Shown piece by piece: positions 32,979 through 44,189 of a DNA stretch of 64,000 nucleotides (positions within the stretch are counted from its first letter, which is position 1; each line of letters starts with the position of its first letter). This DNA comes from Nelumbo lutea (lineage: Eukaryota > Streptophyta > Magnoliopsida > Proteales > Nelumbonaceae). Position numbers and translations under genes: made by a program. A model generated the notes under the pieces. It saw nothing but the letters and a program-made list of their open reading frames with translations. It was not told the DNA's origin and made no database searches. Where the stretch lies: NCBI GenBank assembly GCA_022828595.1, contig JAKGHH010000008.1, forward strand, positions 27,458,378 to 27,522,377, written 5' to 3'.

Positions 32979-33892
32979 GGTTGCAGGCAACATGCCTGTG
33001 AATAAAACTCCAAGCAAAGTGAGATCTCTTTCTCTATAGCTGGATTTCTTTCAACACTTCGCCCTTATTGCTTGAACGGTTGATCAGACTACTTTACAAA
33101 TGAATGAAACAACAAAAAAAAAAAAAAAAAGAAAAAATAAAAAAGAAATATAAAACCCCACCTTGTTATACAAAAAAATAAACCCTAAAATAAGCACAGG
33201 TGGCTGTGATATCTAGACACAAAAAGGCATTAGTGGCCAAAGAAAACCTCTTAATTCAGATTTTTTTTTTAATTTAGACTTTTATATTTCTTGCATCTCC
33301 AAGTCTGACGTAAAGCGTGAGTGTCAAGCATGGGCCATGGTGGCGGTTACGGTGGCGAACTGAGAACATCACCCCTGCTGTAGGCTATGGTGGTGGCTAG
33401 CGGCGAGCCCTTTTGGTTCTGTTTCATTTTCTTGACAAAGAAGATGATGAACAGTGTATTTTATTTTTAAGGGTAATTTAGACATTTTAAAAATTCTCAA
33501 ATCACATACATAACTGACTGTCCATTAATGGTAGGTACTAGATTGTCGAATTTCAAAGTTCGAATACTAGATTATCGCATTTTAAAATTTGAGTACTAAA
33601 TTGGCACTCGACCAAAAGTATAAGGTACCTATTGGGAATTTTCCCTATTTTCAATTATTATCCATTAAATAAATATTTTGATAACTATAAAAATAAAAAT
33701 TGTTTCAATATATAATACTACGAGTCTAGAACTAGTGTACCACCATGGCCACCAACGGAATACTATATCAAGAGTTTGGATATAAGAGGTAGAATCTTTT
33801 CTCACCGGTGGGACGACTCGGAAAAATAGTTTGGGTTATGGGACACCACTTCAATGGTCTGGGTTATAAAAGTCATCTTGCCTATAACAATT

Positions 33893-33982
33893 CAAGCTCT
33901 TTACGAGCAATTCAAGCTCGACTCAGTTTCAACTTAGCCACGAGCCGAGTTCTAATAGCTACATAATAATAACAATAAAAAC

Positions 33983-34041
<59 letters not shown>

Positions 34042-34313
34042 ATAAAATAATATATATGATAAAAATATTATATATAATATTTTTATTTCTATATATAATA
34101 ATAACTAATTATTATAATTCTTAATTTTTAAATATCAAATAAAAAATATTTTTTATATATAACATTTTTTTTATTTTGATAAAACATTTTTCTCAATTCG
34201 AGCTTGAGCCGAAACAATCTTAATCTTAGGAACTTTTGACTTGAGCCGACCTCAAGCTCAAGGTTCTAGCTATTCAAGCTCGGCTCAGCTCGAATCCACC
34301 CCCGCTTGGAGTT
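33893..34313. mobile_element. hAT-type MITE, second copy, left end deleted
   Basis: Matches 4594-4976 from CTCTTTACGAGC on and ends CCACCCCCG followed by CTTGGAGT. The left inverted repeat and left target duplication are missing: the sequence jumps from GCCTATAACAA to TTCAAGCTC. Confidence 0.75.
33983..34040. repeat. (TAA)n microsatellite with inverted (ATT)n tail
   Basis: About 15 TAA units followed by a short ATT run, which could fold back on it. Expanded compared with the 4682-4704 copy. Confidence 0.9.
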
Positions 34314-34707
34314 AATAATTAGTTTACTAGCCAAATGGACATTAAGATCAAACGAGAATTTGAAATTATTAGTATTTCCCATCCCACCTCAATTGCTTTG
34401 TAACTTGGATAAATAGCTTTAAAGTTGAATAACCCCTCCAAACAAGAACCTTTAACTTCCACAATATTCTTAGATTGAGAACTTGAGATCGAACACCACG
34501 TGTATGGCAAAAGTCCGCATATTGGTAAAGCATAAGAAGTTCTTGTTCCTTATTAGATCCATCAGTCCATTAGATGTTGCCGAGCTTGGTAGCGCAAGCT
34601 TGTAACTCAATCGAGGGCACCAAGGTGATTGAACGTTGGTCCGATTCTTTCAAGCAGGTGCAGTCGGAAAGCTAATTTGCTGGCACGCCCATTCCAAGTA
34701 GGGTGTT

Positions 34708-35241
34708 GAACCATGTGACTTGAACAAAAGCTTGGGTCATATGGCTCTTAGAGTGAGGGCACCGCGTCAGGCTGGCTTCACAGAGCAGCGAAAACCTCCC
34801 GCTCCTATCAGTGGAAGACAACGAGCTAGTGCATCCCTGTCCCAACAATTGCCCTAAGAGTCGAGCCTAATCGGACAATCACCTTTTGCTTTCTATTATT
34901 TTTTTCACACTAAGTCTTGAAAAACTAATTGATTCATTCAAGTGAAGAGAGGTGGGTTTTTATGGAATCTTGTAGAACCATGTGACTTGAACAAAAGCTT
35001 GGGTCATATGGCTCTTAGAGTGGAGGGCACCGCGTCAGGCTGGCTTCACAGAGCAGCGAAAACCTCCCGCTCCTATCAGTGGAAGGACAACGAGCTAGTG
35101 CATCCCTGTCCCAACAATTGCCCTAAGAGTCGAGCCTAATCGGACAATCACCTTTTGCTTTCTTTTTTTATTTTTTCACAGTAAGTCTGTAACAACTACT
35201 GGATTCATTCAAGGGAAGAGATTTGGGTTTTTATGGAATCT
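34708..35241. repeat. 267-bp tandem duplication of the R2 segment
   Basis: GAACCATGTGACTTGAAC starts at 34708 and again at 34975, and both units end in TTTTTATGGAATCTTGTAG. Unit 2 matches the 5.4-kb copy closely. Unit 1 has single-base losses (AGTGAGGGC for AGTGGAGGGC; GGAAGACAAC for GGAAGGACAAC). Confidence 0.85.
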
Positions 35242-35399
35242 TGTAGATCAATTTTAATTTCCCTTTTCTTTCTCAATTTGCTTAGCTACCCCGATAGTTC
35301 TATGCGTCCATGAACCACTAAGGAAGGCGCGCAGCTGAATAGTTTTTTAACTGTCCATTCTTGTGTCCTTCCATTCTTTGGAATTTGTCTAAAAATCAA

Positions 35400-36354
35400 C
35401 CTAACATGCATGGCTTCAGTTTTCACGAAATGGCATTTAGAAGGATGCTTATAAGAGCTTGAGAGCGGTTGGAAAATTAAAAAAAAAAATTCCAAATTGA
35501 ACCTGGAGATAGAAAGGTGGGTCGGATTTAGCTTATTGTGCCTGATAATTAAGGTGGCATTTCATAACACTTTTTAGATCTTCGATAGTTTGAAAAAGTA
35601 CTTTTCAGACTGCCATATGTGTTTGTGTTTAAGTCTGAAAGTATGATCCGAAATGTATTTTCAGATCAGAAATTCTAAGACCATAGACCAACATTTCACA
35701 CACTTAGGCACTTTTTAGACCATTAGCGCAAAGTCCAAAATTCCAATGAATAATTTTGAAATGACAAGGCATGCCCCTGTTTTAAACCCAAAATTATCTC
35801 ATTTGAGTTCTTCCTCTTGAACGATATCAGGACTTGCCACACTGCACTTTGAATCCAAGGTTTCACAAAGTAGAAAATCATCTGCGGTATCTGATTTTCT
35901 TGCCATTCTGCACTTTCAATTCTCAATCTCAATTTCACACTCCCTCATTTCCAACGTTTTTCATACCTTTAATTCCGATTTTCAAATATAGGGCACAAAA
36001 TCAGTTGGTTTAATCTCTGCTGCCATGAATATCTTTCAACTTGTAGGAGAGAGACACATTTGTTTAGTTATCCTAAGTGATGCTTTTCAAAATCTACTCC
36101 CCCAAATCATGTTCAAGTGGTGCAAATTTCTCCATTTGGACTAGAGAAAATTTTTCCCAAAGTGAAATCCCTTAATGTTTTCTAGGACTTTTGTTAAGTT
36201 GATTTAGGTAGTAGAGATGTATTCTTATTCTTCCTATATCTTAGTTGTTGCAATTAGGGATTTTTCTTAAGACGTAGGAGCTGTACGTAACAGTGTTCTT
36301 GGCTTGGTAAATGGATCTCTTCACAACTTCATGCTCAAGAACAGAAGTGATGGA
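35400..36354. repeat. R4 block, copy 2 (left of the chromovirus)
   Basis: Collinear with 23985-24893 and interrupted by the chromovirus at 36360. The match resumes at 40860. No ORF is supportable. Confidence 0.75.
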
Positions 36355-36359
36355 AATTC

Positions 36360-36740
36360 TGTTATGGACACGCCGCCTGACAGCACATTGCGGCACAGCC
36401 ACAGGCAGCGGCACGCACAGCAGGCCGCGCAGCAACATGCACCGCCCGACAGCGCCGCATAGCAGCACGTACCACCTGGCAGCGCGCAGCATGCACCGCC
36501 CGGCAGCGCCGCACAGCAGCACGTACCGCCTGGCAGCGCATAGCACACACCACGGATTAATGAAAAGGCATTGAATTTTTGATCAAGAGAAGAGCTTAGG
36601 AGAGTTAGGGTGATCTCTTGGACAAATCACCCCCTAGTTCACCACAATAGGGTCAGCACGCAAAGGGAAGGGCAAGGGAAGGCTAGGAGTTTTCCCCGTG
36701 GACCGCCCTATGACGAGATCCTATGCACGGGCCCATAACA
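36360..36740 (+). repeat. 5' LTR of the chromovirus, 381 bp, with GC-rich internal repeats
   Basis: Runs from TGTTATGGACACGCC to GGGCCCATAACA. Bases 36363-36545 are a GC-rich array of about 54-57-bp units (CAGCATGCACCGCCCGGCAG, then CGCCGCACAGCAGCACGTAC) with shorter CAGCGC sub-repeats, quite unlike the AT-rich surroundings. No clear TATA box is seen. Confidence 0.85.
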
Positions 36741-36743
36741 TTT

Positions 36744-36755
36744 TGGTATCAGAGC
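36744..36755 (+). other. Primer-binding site, initiator tRNA-Met type
   Basis: TGGTATCAGAGC, the standard plant LTR-retrotransposon site complementary to the 3' end of initiator tRNA-Met, lies 3 bp after the LTR. Confidence 0.9.
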
Positions 36756-36763
36756 CTAGCATC

Positions 36764-37740
36764 ATGGGTGACAAGGAGCAGTTATCATCCAAGGTCCATG
36801 AACTTGAACACCGACTCGTGGAAAATCACGCAGAAGTAAGAGAGGTCAAGGAGGATGTCAGGGAACTTCGGCGCCTACTAGAGTTATACTTCACCACCAA
36901 AGAAAGGAGTCCTGAAGAGGCGGCCACCAACCACAGTTGCCGCCTAGAATGGGCCGAAGGCTCCGACGAACAACAAGACACCACCCCAGCAGTAGTGGTC
37001 ATACCCAAATATAGTCGTCTGGAGTTTCCCTCATGCAACGGTAGCGGTGACCCACTGGGATGGTTGTACCACTGTGAGCAATTTTTCCGTAATCAGTGCA
37101 CGGAGGAGAAGGACAAGGTCAGCCTGGCCGCATTCCACCTGACTGAAGAAGCGCAGCTCTGGTTCTACTGAGTGGAGCAGGAAGAACCAGGTCTTAGTTG
37201 GGATCAGTTCAAGTCGTACTGCCTCCTTCGATTTGGACCCCCATTAACAAGCAACCCCTTGGGGGAACTCATTAACTCTTCAAGTAGACAGATACCGTAG
37301 CAGAATATCAGCGGTAGTTTCAGACCCTTCTCGCCAGAGCCTCTTCAGTACGCCTAGACCGTAGGTGGATATGTTCACAGCTGGCCTATCCGAACCTCTA
37401 TGAGTTGACGTAGAGATGCAGAGCCCGCCTAACCTGATCACAACAATGAATTTAGCCTGAGCCTTTGAGCGCAAACTGTAGATTAGCAGAGGGTCGTCCA
37501 GCATGGGACGCCCAGCAACGACTTGGACAAACCCGAAGCCTACTGAAGGAGGATCTTCTCTGGCAGCCAACAAGGAACCACGACCTTCCACCTATAACCC
37601 TCCCCGATCTGCAACTAGCATAGGGAGTAGCACGACGACACCTCCCATCAGACGACCTATCCAGAGCCGAGATGGCAGAATGCCGAGCCAAGGGCCAATG
37701 CTTCAACTGTGACAAATTATATCTCTGCCGACCACCGCTA
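36764..37740 (+). pseudogene. Chromovirus gag
   Basis: Starts at the ATG of MGDKEQLSSK, followed by a likely coiled coil (HELEHRLVENHAEVREVKED), then the gag core: SGDPLGWLYHCEQFFRNQ and VSLAAFHLTEEAQLWFY. A stop (37169-37171) takes the place of the expected tryptophan or glutamine codon. After frameshifts, a zinc knuckle start GQCFNCD appears near 37690. Particle-forming function is lost. Confidence 0.82.
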
Positions 37741-37789
37741 CAAGCGGTTGTTCTGCCTCCTGGTAGACGAACTAGAGGAGGTAGAAGAG

Positions 37790-38190
37790 GAGCAAACAAC
37801 TCTAAAACCCGAGATCTCCCTTCACGCCATCACCAGAATACAAAACTCTCAAACCATGCAGTTGTAGGCCCAAGTAGCAGGAAAATAGGTATGGGTTCTG
37901 GTGGACTCAGGGAGCACACATGAATAATTTCATCAACAAGCAGGCAGCACTCCAATTGAAATTACCAGGTGGAAGATAGACCACGGCTTCAGGTAGCCGT
38001 AGAAAATGGGGAGAGAATTCACAGCCTAGGGATCTACCGAAACATCCAAATACAGGTGTATTCTGAACCACTCCTCGCTGATCTGTTTGTATTGCCCCTA
38101 GATGAGTTTGATATAGTATTGGGAGTCAAGTGGCTCATTCACCCTCGGCCATATCCTATGGGACTTCAGTGCCTTGACCATGACGTTTAA
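37790..38190 (+). pseudogene. Chromovirus aspartic protease
   Basis: Reads EISLHAITRIQNSQTMQL, then VWVLVDSGSTH with the catalytic DSG, KQAALQLKLPG, VAVENGERIHSLG and DEFDIVLGVKWL. Stops near 37887 and 37978 and a frame change separate the pieces. Confidence 0.8.
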
Positions 38191-38239
38191 CCTACATGGA
38201 AAACAAGTCACCCTGGAAAGGGACCAAGATGAGAGCTAA

Positions 38240-39700
38240 AAGACCACAAGTACATACTCTCCATGGCGACGCCTTGCACACTGCTGAGATGGAGAAAATT
38301 CTGGCCGATTTTTCAGATGTATTCTCAGAACCCAAGGGCCTTCCCCCTGTCCGATCGTGTGACCATCAGATACCATTAATGCCAGGGACTGGACTTGTGG
38401 TCGTTTGGCCATACCGCTACCCACACCTTTAGAAGAATGAGATAGAGAACCAGTGTACAGAAATGCTGAAGTAGGGTATTATCCGCCCAAGCCACTCCCC
38501 ATTCTCTTCACCAGTCTTGCTGGTGCCAAAACAAGACAGCACCTGGAGGTTCTGTGTAGATTATTGGGAGCTCAACAACAGGACCTTCAAGGACAAGTTT
38601 CCGATCCCTGTGGTGGACGAACTGCTAGATGAGCTCCACGGGTCTCGATATTTCTCTAAGCTGGACCTCAGGTCAGACTACTTCCAGGTTCGAATGGCCC
38701 CAAAAGATGTGAAGAAAACAGCCTTCCGAACGCATCATGGCCACTTTGAATTCTTGGTAATGCCTTTTGGTCTCACAAACGCTCCATCCACATTTCAAGC
38801 CTTGATGAACGAGGTATTTAGACCCCACCTCCGCAAGTTTGTCCTAGTATTTTTTGACGACATCCTGACTTACAGTGTGTCGTGGGTGGAGCACATTCGT
38901 CACCTATGAACAGTTCTGGAGCTGCTTCGCCAACATAAGCTCTTCCTAAAACGAACCAAGTGTTCCTTCGGAGAACAACAGGTCCTTTATCTAGGACATA
39001 TAATCAACAGGGAAGGAGTCTCAGTAGATGACTCCAAGATTCAGGCCATTCGGCAGTGGCCCAAGCCTTAGTACCACTAGGGCTCTCCACGGGATCTTAG
39101 GTCTCACGGGATACTATCGCAAGTTCGTAAGAGACTACGGACTCCTGGCTGCCCCATTAACCAAGTTATTGAAAAAGAATGCGTTCCAATGGGATGAAGC
39201 AGCGGATGCCGCCTTCACAAACTTAAGAGAGGCACTTTCCTCTACCCCCGTGCTGCAGCTACCAAACTTTAATCAGGAGTTTACGGTTGAGTGTGGTGCT
39301 TTTGGCATAGGCATCGGCGTAGTGCTGCAGCAGTAAGAGCACCCCATAGCCTTTTTTAGCCGCAAGCTAGTAGACCGGCACCTATAGCTACCTGCCTATG
39401 AGCGTAAATTAATTGTGCTTGCCAAGGCCGTCCAACACAGGAGGCCATATTTGTGGGGCAAACCTTTCATCGTCAAGACAAACCATTACAAACTCAAGTA
39501 CCTTCTAGAGCAATGGCTTACTACTCCACCCCAGCAGCATTGGGCAAGTAAATTGCTAGGGCTTAACTTCCACGTAGACCACAAGGCAGGGGCTTCAAAT
39601 CGGGCTGCCGATGCACTATCTAGGCGTGATGAAGACACGGTTCACCTTTGCGCGATCTCCCAGCCCCGCGTTACCCTATTGGAGAACCTAAGGAGCATAC
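38240..39700 (+). pseudogene. Chromovirus reverse transcriptase and RNase H
   Basis: After LADFSDVFSEPKGLPPVRSC (about 38305) comes [53 protein letters not shown] and FFDDI with both catalytic aspartates. RNase H follows: GILGLTGYYRKFVRDYGLLA, LPNFNQEFTVECGAFGIG, IVKTNHYKLKYLLEQ and SNRAADALSRR. Aspartate is replaced in two usual RNase H positions (ECGA for ETDA, TNHY for TDHY). At least five stops. Confidence 0.85.
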
Positions 39701-40790
39701 TGCCCCAATCACCAACTTGGAGGGATCGGGTGCAAGAATTACAGGCAGGGACAACCAGCCCAAACTGGTCCATCCATGAGGGACTTGTGCTGTACAAAGG
39801 GAGGGTATATCTCCCGATAGATTGCCCATTGATTCCAGCCATCATCGTCACCATCCATAACGCCACCCACGAAGGGGTTCAAAAGACATTGCACCGCTCT
39901 ACATGTTAGCAACAAAAATGGGAGAATTTACACCTGGCTGGCCTCCTGCAGCCCCTCTCACTTCCAACACAGATTTGGGCCAATATCTCCATGGACTTCA
40001 TTGAAGGCTTGCCTAAAGTCAGAGGGAAATCAGTCGTATTCGTGGTGGTGGACGCTTCTCCAAATGTATCGCCCATTTCATCTCAGTCGTTCTGCCACCC
40101 ATACAGTCCAGTCTACTGTGGACCCATAGCCTTCTTCACAACACATCTATCCGCCATACATGGGCATCCAAGAGTCCCATCCGTTACAGTGATAGGCGAC
40201 TCAATCTTCACTAGCACCTTTTGAGAAGGAGGTTGTTCCGATGTACCAGGGCACGACCCTGTCTTTCTCATCCCACCTACTATCCACCCACCAAACGGAC
40301 AAGGACAAATGGAGGTTGTTCAAACTGGACCCATAGAGATGTACCTCCATTGTTTCGTAGGGGACCAACTAACACACGACGCTGGCGTGGATGTGTCTTC
40401 CCCTGGGCCCGAATATTGGCTACAAGACACGTCCTAATGCCAATTGCTAAACCTCCCTTGGCATGAAACACCCCATTGCGCCCCCATTACCGAGTTGTGT
40501 TGGATGGCCAGAGACGCCTCCCCATCTTATTAATCTTTCGAACCAGGTGTCCACCACAGTTGGAAGAAGTAAGATTCGCAGTCTCCCAATGACCCGTTTG
40601 ATGCCCTCTCTGGCCGAAGTCTCCCCCATGCTTGCAGTAGGCTACAAGTCGGCGTATGTTTTTAAGCAAACCTTACGATCCGCATCGACTTTGCGAAGTA
40701 CACCTTCGAGCCAGGTCAGTTCGTTTGGCTGAAGCTCCAACGCGTATTCTGGTCAGCTCTCCCTTAGGCGGAGAGGCCACTCCCAAGCTG
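39700..40790 (+). pseudogene. Chromovirus integrase with internal deletion
   Basis: Ends of the zinc-binding region (HNATHEGVQKTLHR) run almost straight into core text [20 protein letters not shown], so the segment with the CC pair is gone. DSIFTSTFW and, out of frame, the AYHPQTDGQTE-type segment (near 40275-40310) and FEPGQFVWLKLQ-like C terminus (near 40705-40740) follow. Heavily frameshifted. Confidence 0.78.
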
Positions 40791-40800
40791 GGACCCCTAG

Positions 40801-40854
40801 AAAACCGCCCCGTGGCGAGATACTATATACTATTGGACGCGCGGGCCCATAACA
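40801..40854 (+). repeat. 3' LTR remnant of the chromovirus
   Basis: About 54 bp matching the end of the 5' LTR (CCCCGTGG...GACGAGATCCTATG-like text...GGGCCCATAACA), directly after the integrase C-terminal region. The rest of the LTR and the polypurine tract are missing. Confidence 0.75.
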
Positions 40855-40859
40855 AATTC

Positions 40860-41260
40860 GGAATCGACTTGATTTTAGGCTGATTTGGTTTTTTTTCCGA
40901 TTTGGAATTTAACACAGCTATCCGCTATATTTTAATGTGTTGTCCCTCTCTTTGGAAAAAAAGCATGTATGAAACAATAGTGATGGGAAAAACTCTGGGA
41001 AGTAAGAAAAATTCTAGAATTTGGCAGATGTGTGGAACATACTACTTAGTAAAAGAAAGGAAGCAGTGAAGTAAATTTCTTTCATGTAGTCAAGGATCAG
41101 GACTAATAAGATGAAGCCTCTATAGGTGGGATCAAAATTTTTACCAGGCCAACAAAAGTCGAAAGAATTGAATTAATTATAATGCCTATAACCTTCTAAG
41201 CAACAAAACATTAAAGAGCAATGTTTTCAAGCGAAACAAGTTAAAATGGAACCGATTGCC
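40860..41260. repeat. R3 block, copy 3, indel-rich (right of the chromovirus)
   Basis: Matches 24905-25225 but with extra bases every 10-20 nt (for example GGAAGTAAGAAAAATTCTAG, where the other has GAGAAGTAGAAAATCTTTG). This continues the block interrupted at 36354. Confidence 0.7.
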
Positions 41261-41534
41261 TAATTGATTTCCAAGCCAAACGGCCCGAACCATTCCTACA
41301 AGAAACAGATGGCCGTATTGACAGGACACATCATCACTATTTTATCTAATTATATCCCGGTTGGATGGAGGTTTACAACTATACTGCACCATGAATTGAT
41401 GCTTCTACTAGGAAATAGAGGCTTTGATGGAGAAACATCTATACGGGAAATGGGGCTATAACTATGGTCTCTTTAGCTGCAGTCAAAAAAGTGCTAGCTA
41501 AAAGCATGCGAATATATTGACCAACGGAAAATTT

Positions 41535-42120
41535 GATGTCCATTAGGCAAAAAATAGTTAAGCTTTAGGCTACGAACCCCCACATTTGTTCATTTGGTTA
41601 AAGTTATTCTGTACGTTGGCTAATATAATATATTTATAGCCATGGTTATAATTATATCTGTGCTTATATCTAGTTACAAAAAATAGAAGTATGAGCTTTA
41701 GCTATGGACAATTTGTCCCTGGCAAAAAGTTGAACTTTAGTTACGTGTAATTTTGTCTTTGGTTAAAAAAGTTATATATGTCCGTGGATAAAAGATATTT
41801 ATAACCATCTTTATAATGTATCCAATAGCTATAAGTTGCAAAAGCAAAAGTTGAGCTTTAACTACGGACACTTTCTTTGGGGTTAAAAGTTATTCTGTCT
41901 GTGGCTAAAATATATTTAGAACTATGGTTATATAATTTAATCATCTTCGGGATAACTTACAAAAAGCAGAAAGTTGAGCTTTGAACTAACTGGAATGTCA
42001 GTAGCAAAAAGTTGATGGTTATGTTACGTGTAATATTATCATAAAGATTCTATCTATTATAGCCCTGGATAAATATTATAACCATCCCTTTATTGATAAT
42101 GTATCAGCTATATGTATATT
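41535..42120. repeat. Degenerate tandem repeat, TTGAGCTTTAACTACGGAC type
   Basis: Four or five diverged units of roughly 120-160 bp begin AGTT(G)AGCTTTA(G/A)CTA(C/T)GGAC and contain TCTGTCCGTGGCTAAAATATAT and TTATAACCAT. The words GTCCGTGGCTAAA and their complements alternate. Such arrays occur near the ends of some plant DNA transposons, but no terminus is seen. Confidence 0.55.
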
Positions 42121-43330
42121 CAAAGTATTACATAGTGTAAATATTGCTACAACATCTTTATTCCCTGCTAAAATATTCGATTAATAATTTCCAAATATTT
42201 AATTTTTCATCTATAATATAAAGTCATTTCAGTAAATACCTTTTAAAATATCTTGTTTATAGAAGTTAAGCTGATAAGTCAATATTTGTCCATTAGGTTT
42301 AAACATTGAATACCAATACTATCTTATTCAAGGCTTTAATAAGTAAAGAATCTAGAGCTAAATATCATTAATAATATATAAATTAGCTCTAAGATAATAT
42401 GATATTTCAAATTATTCTCATGAAAATCAATATAAGTACATAGATTATATTATTTATGACATAAAACTTAATCAATAGCTAATATTTATAATTTAATTAT
42501 AATTATATATAATAAAATTATACAAGATAAAATGAAATAAACAACCAACTAAACAAAGTAATTAATAATAATTATAAAATTTACCCTTAGAGATTTGAGA
42601 ATAATGATATCTCTCTAAAATTACTAAACTAAAAACGAAATGAATTTGCCGGATATAAGTCGCACTCAATAAGTGTCAAAATTATAGAAAATAATGTAAA
42701 AAAAGAAATTGAAACCTAAATTATGAAATAATGATTAATAAATATAATAGAGCATAAAGGATTTAATAATTAATGTAATAATTAATAAGCATCTAAATAT
42801 GAGATAACAAAATAAAATATTAATTAGAAAATGTACCCAATTACTGGTAGTATCAAACCCGTGAGTATTGCTTTGAATAAGTGAATCCTATACCAAATAT
42901 ATGACCCATACAAACGCCTTTGACTACCATAAAAACCTTATGCAAAACCACTATTGATTAAAAATTTTCTAATTGACTAGATTAGAAATTACTCCAGGTA
43001 TAAATAAAGATTCCATGGGTGAACTCTAATTGCTGAGTAAATTCTATCAACTAATACAAAATATGAAGTAAAGAACTAAAAAGTGGAGAAATATCTCCAA
43101 TTTCTTAATATAAGTTAAATAAGCTTATTAGGTAAAATCAAGCTTATAGACCTTATATAAAAATAGGATAAAAAATTCTACCTTGTCCAAAATGTCTTTA
43201 CCTATAATCAAATGTGGATGCACTATAATAAGCCGAAATATGCAACTTCTAAAATATTTTTGTATAGTCTATTTTTCTAATATTTTATAATAATAAAGAT
43301 AATAAATATAATTCCCATAAATAATTAAAT
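42121..43330. other. Very AT-rich DNA, no feature recognised
   Basis: Mostly A and T with frequent TAAT/ATTA words. No ORF, repeat boundary or RNA gene can be supported. The composition is the most extreme in the window and adjoins the indel-rich stretches next to the gap. Confidence 0.6.
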
Positions 43331-43695
43331 TAAAAAATTTTAATAGTAATGAAGTCTAGAACAAGTGAATACCACCTTCATGGCCACGATGGGTATTAAT
43401 TTCAGGTGTTGGGTCTTAGTGTAGTCAGGATTTGGTGAATAGACTAGTGTGAAATTACCGCGGAAAAATAGATATGGAGATTAAAATATTTGGATCCACT
43501 TCAATGGTAGACATTCAATCTTTAATAAAAGTCATGCTTTGCCCTGATATAACAAATTTATTATATTTCACTAAAGTCTTGGATTTAGGAGTGGCATGAG
43601 TCAAGCTTTTACGACAAGTTCCAAATCGACTCAGAACCCGAAGCTTCGAACGCAAAAACTCCACAATAGCTACATACATATAATTTTTCTCTTCA
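43331..43695. repeat. Third, indel-rich copy of the 4385-4690 sequence
   Basis: Runs parallel to 4390-4690 and 33720-33960 (GTCTAGAACTAGTG, CCACTTCAATGG, AAAAGTCATCTTGCC, AAGCTCGACTCAG) but with insertions every few bases. Includes the left part of the hAT MITE. Confidence 0.65.
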
Positions 43696-44007
43696 TAGCT
43701 ATATAACAAAATATAATAATAATAATTTAATATAAGATCAATATAAATATATAATATTAATAATATCCAATAATAACAATTCATAATAAATATACAAACC
43801 ATTGGATTCTGACTAATAAGCAAATAACACTAGTAAAGATTGATGATAACAAGTGTACTGCACGTACGCTGTAATCAAACCCTATATTGACTAATCAGCG
43901 ATTGTCTTATATCTTCGATATGTTATGACCATTTGATTTCCAGATAGCAGTCTAACGTCTGAAAAAAGCCACGCTCATGTCTCAGGACCTCGGCAATGAA
44001 AGGTATG

Positions 44008-44107
44008 NNNNNNNNNNNNNNNNNNNNNNNNNNNNNNNNNNNNNNNNNNNNNNNNNNNNNNNNNNNNNNNNNNNNNNNNNNNNNNNNNNNNNNNNNNNNN
44101 NNNNNNN
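44008..44107. other. Assembly gap (100 N)
   Basis: Exactly 100 undetermined bases, the conventional scaffold-gap size, so the true distance between the contigs is unknown. Open frames that read through it are not real. Confidence 0.98.
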
Positions 44108-44189
44108 TGGGAGGAGGAAAAAATCCCTCCCTGCCCGGTGTTTTAACATCCATTGCCTCCGTTGGAGCAAGTACAACCCAATACATGAG

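Larger units (their letters stand above)
32433..35400. repeat. IDD-containing duplicated block, copy 2
   Basis: Collinear with 3219-5735. Differences are a longer TAA microsatellite, a hAT MITE that lost its left end, about 120 bp of different DNA at 33470-33600, and an internal tandem duplication at 34708-35241. Many single-base indels relative to copy 1. Confidence 0.8.
36360..40854 (+). mobile_element. Chromovirus-type Ty3/gypsy element with 5-bp TSD
   Basis: It starts TGTTATGG and ends CCATAACA (8-bp inverted ends) and is flanked by AATTC at 36355-36359 and 40855-40859. The empty site can be read at about 24893-24905 in the related block. The order is 5' LTR, tRNA-Met type PBS, gag, protease, RT, RNase H, integrase, 3' LTR stub, as in chromoviruses. 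There is only one RNase H, so it is not Tat. All genes carry stops, the integrase has an internal deletion, and the 3' LTR is reduced to about 54 bp. No chromodomain is recognised. Confidence 0.88.

Noticed and set aside
36241..36574. Cysteine- and alanine-rich frames on both strands
   Set aside because: They are products of the GC-rich LTR repeat, open in several frames at once, with no family resemblance.
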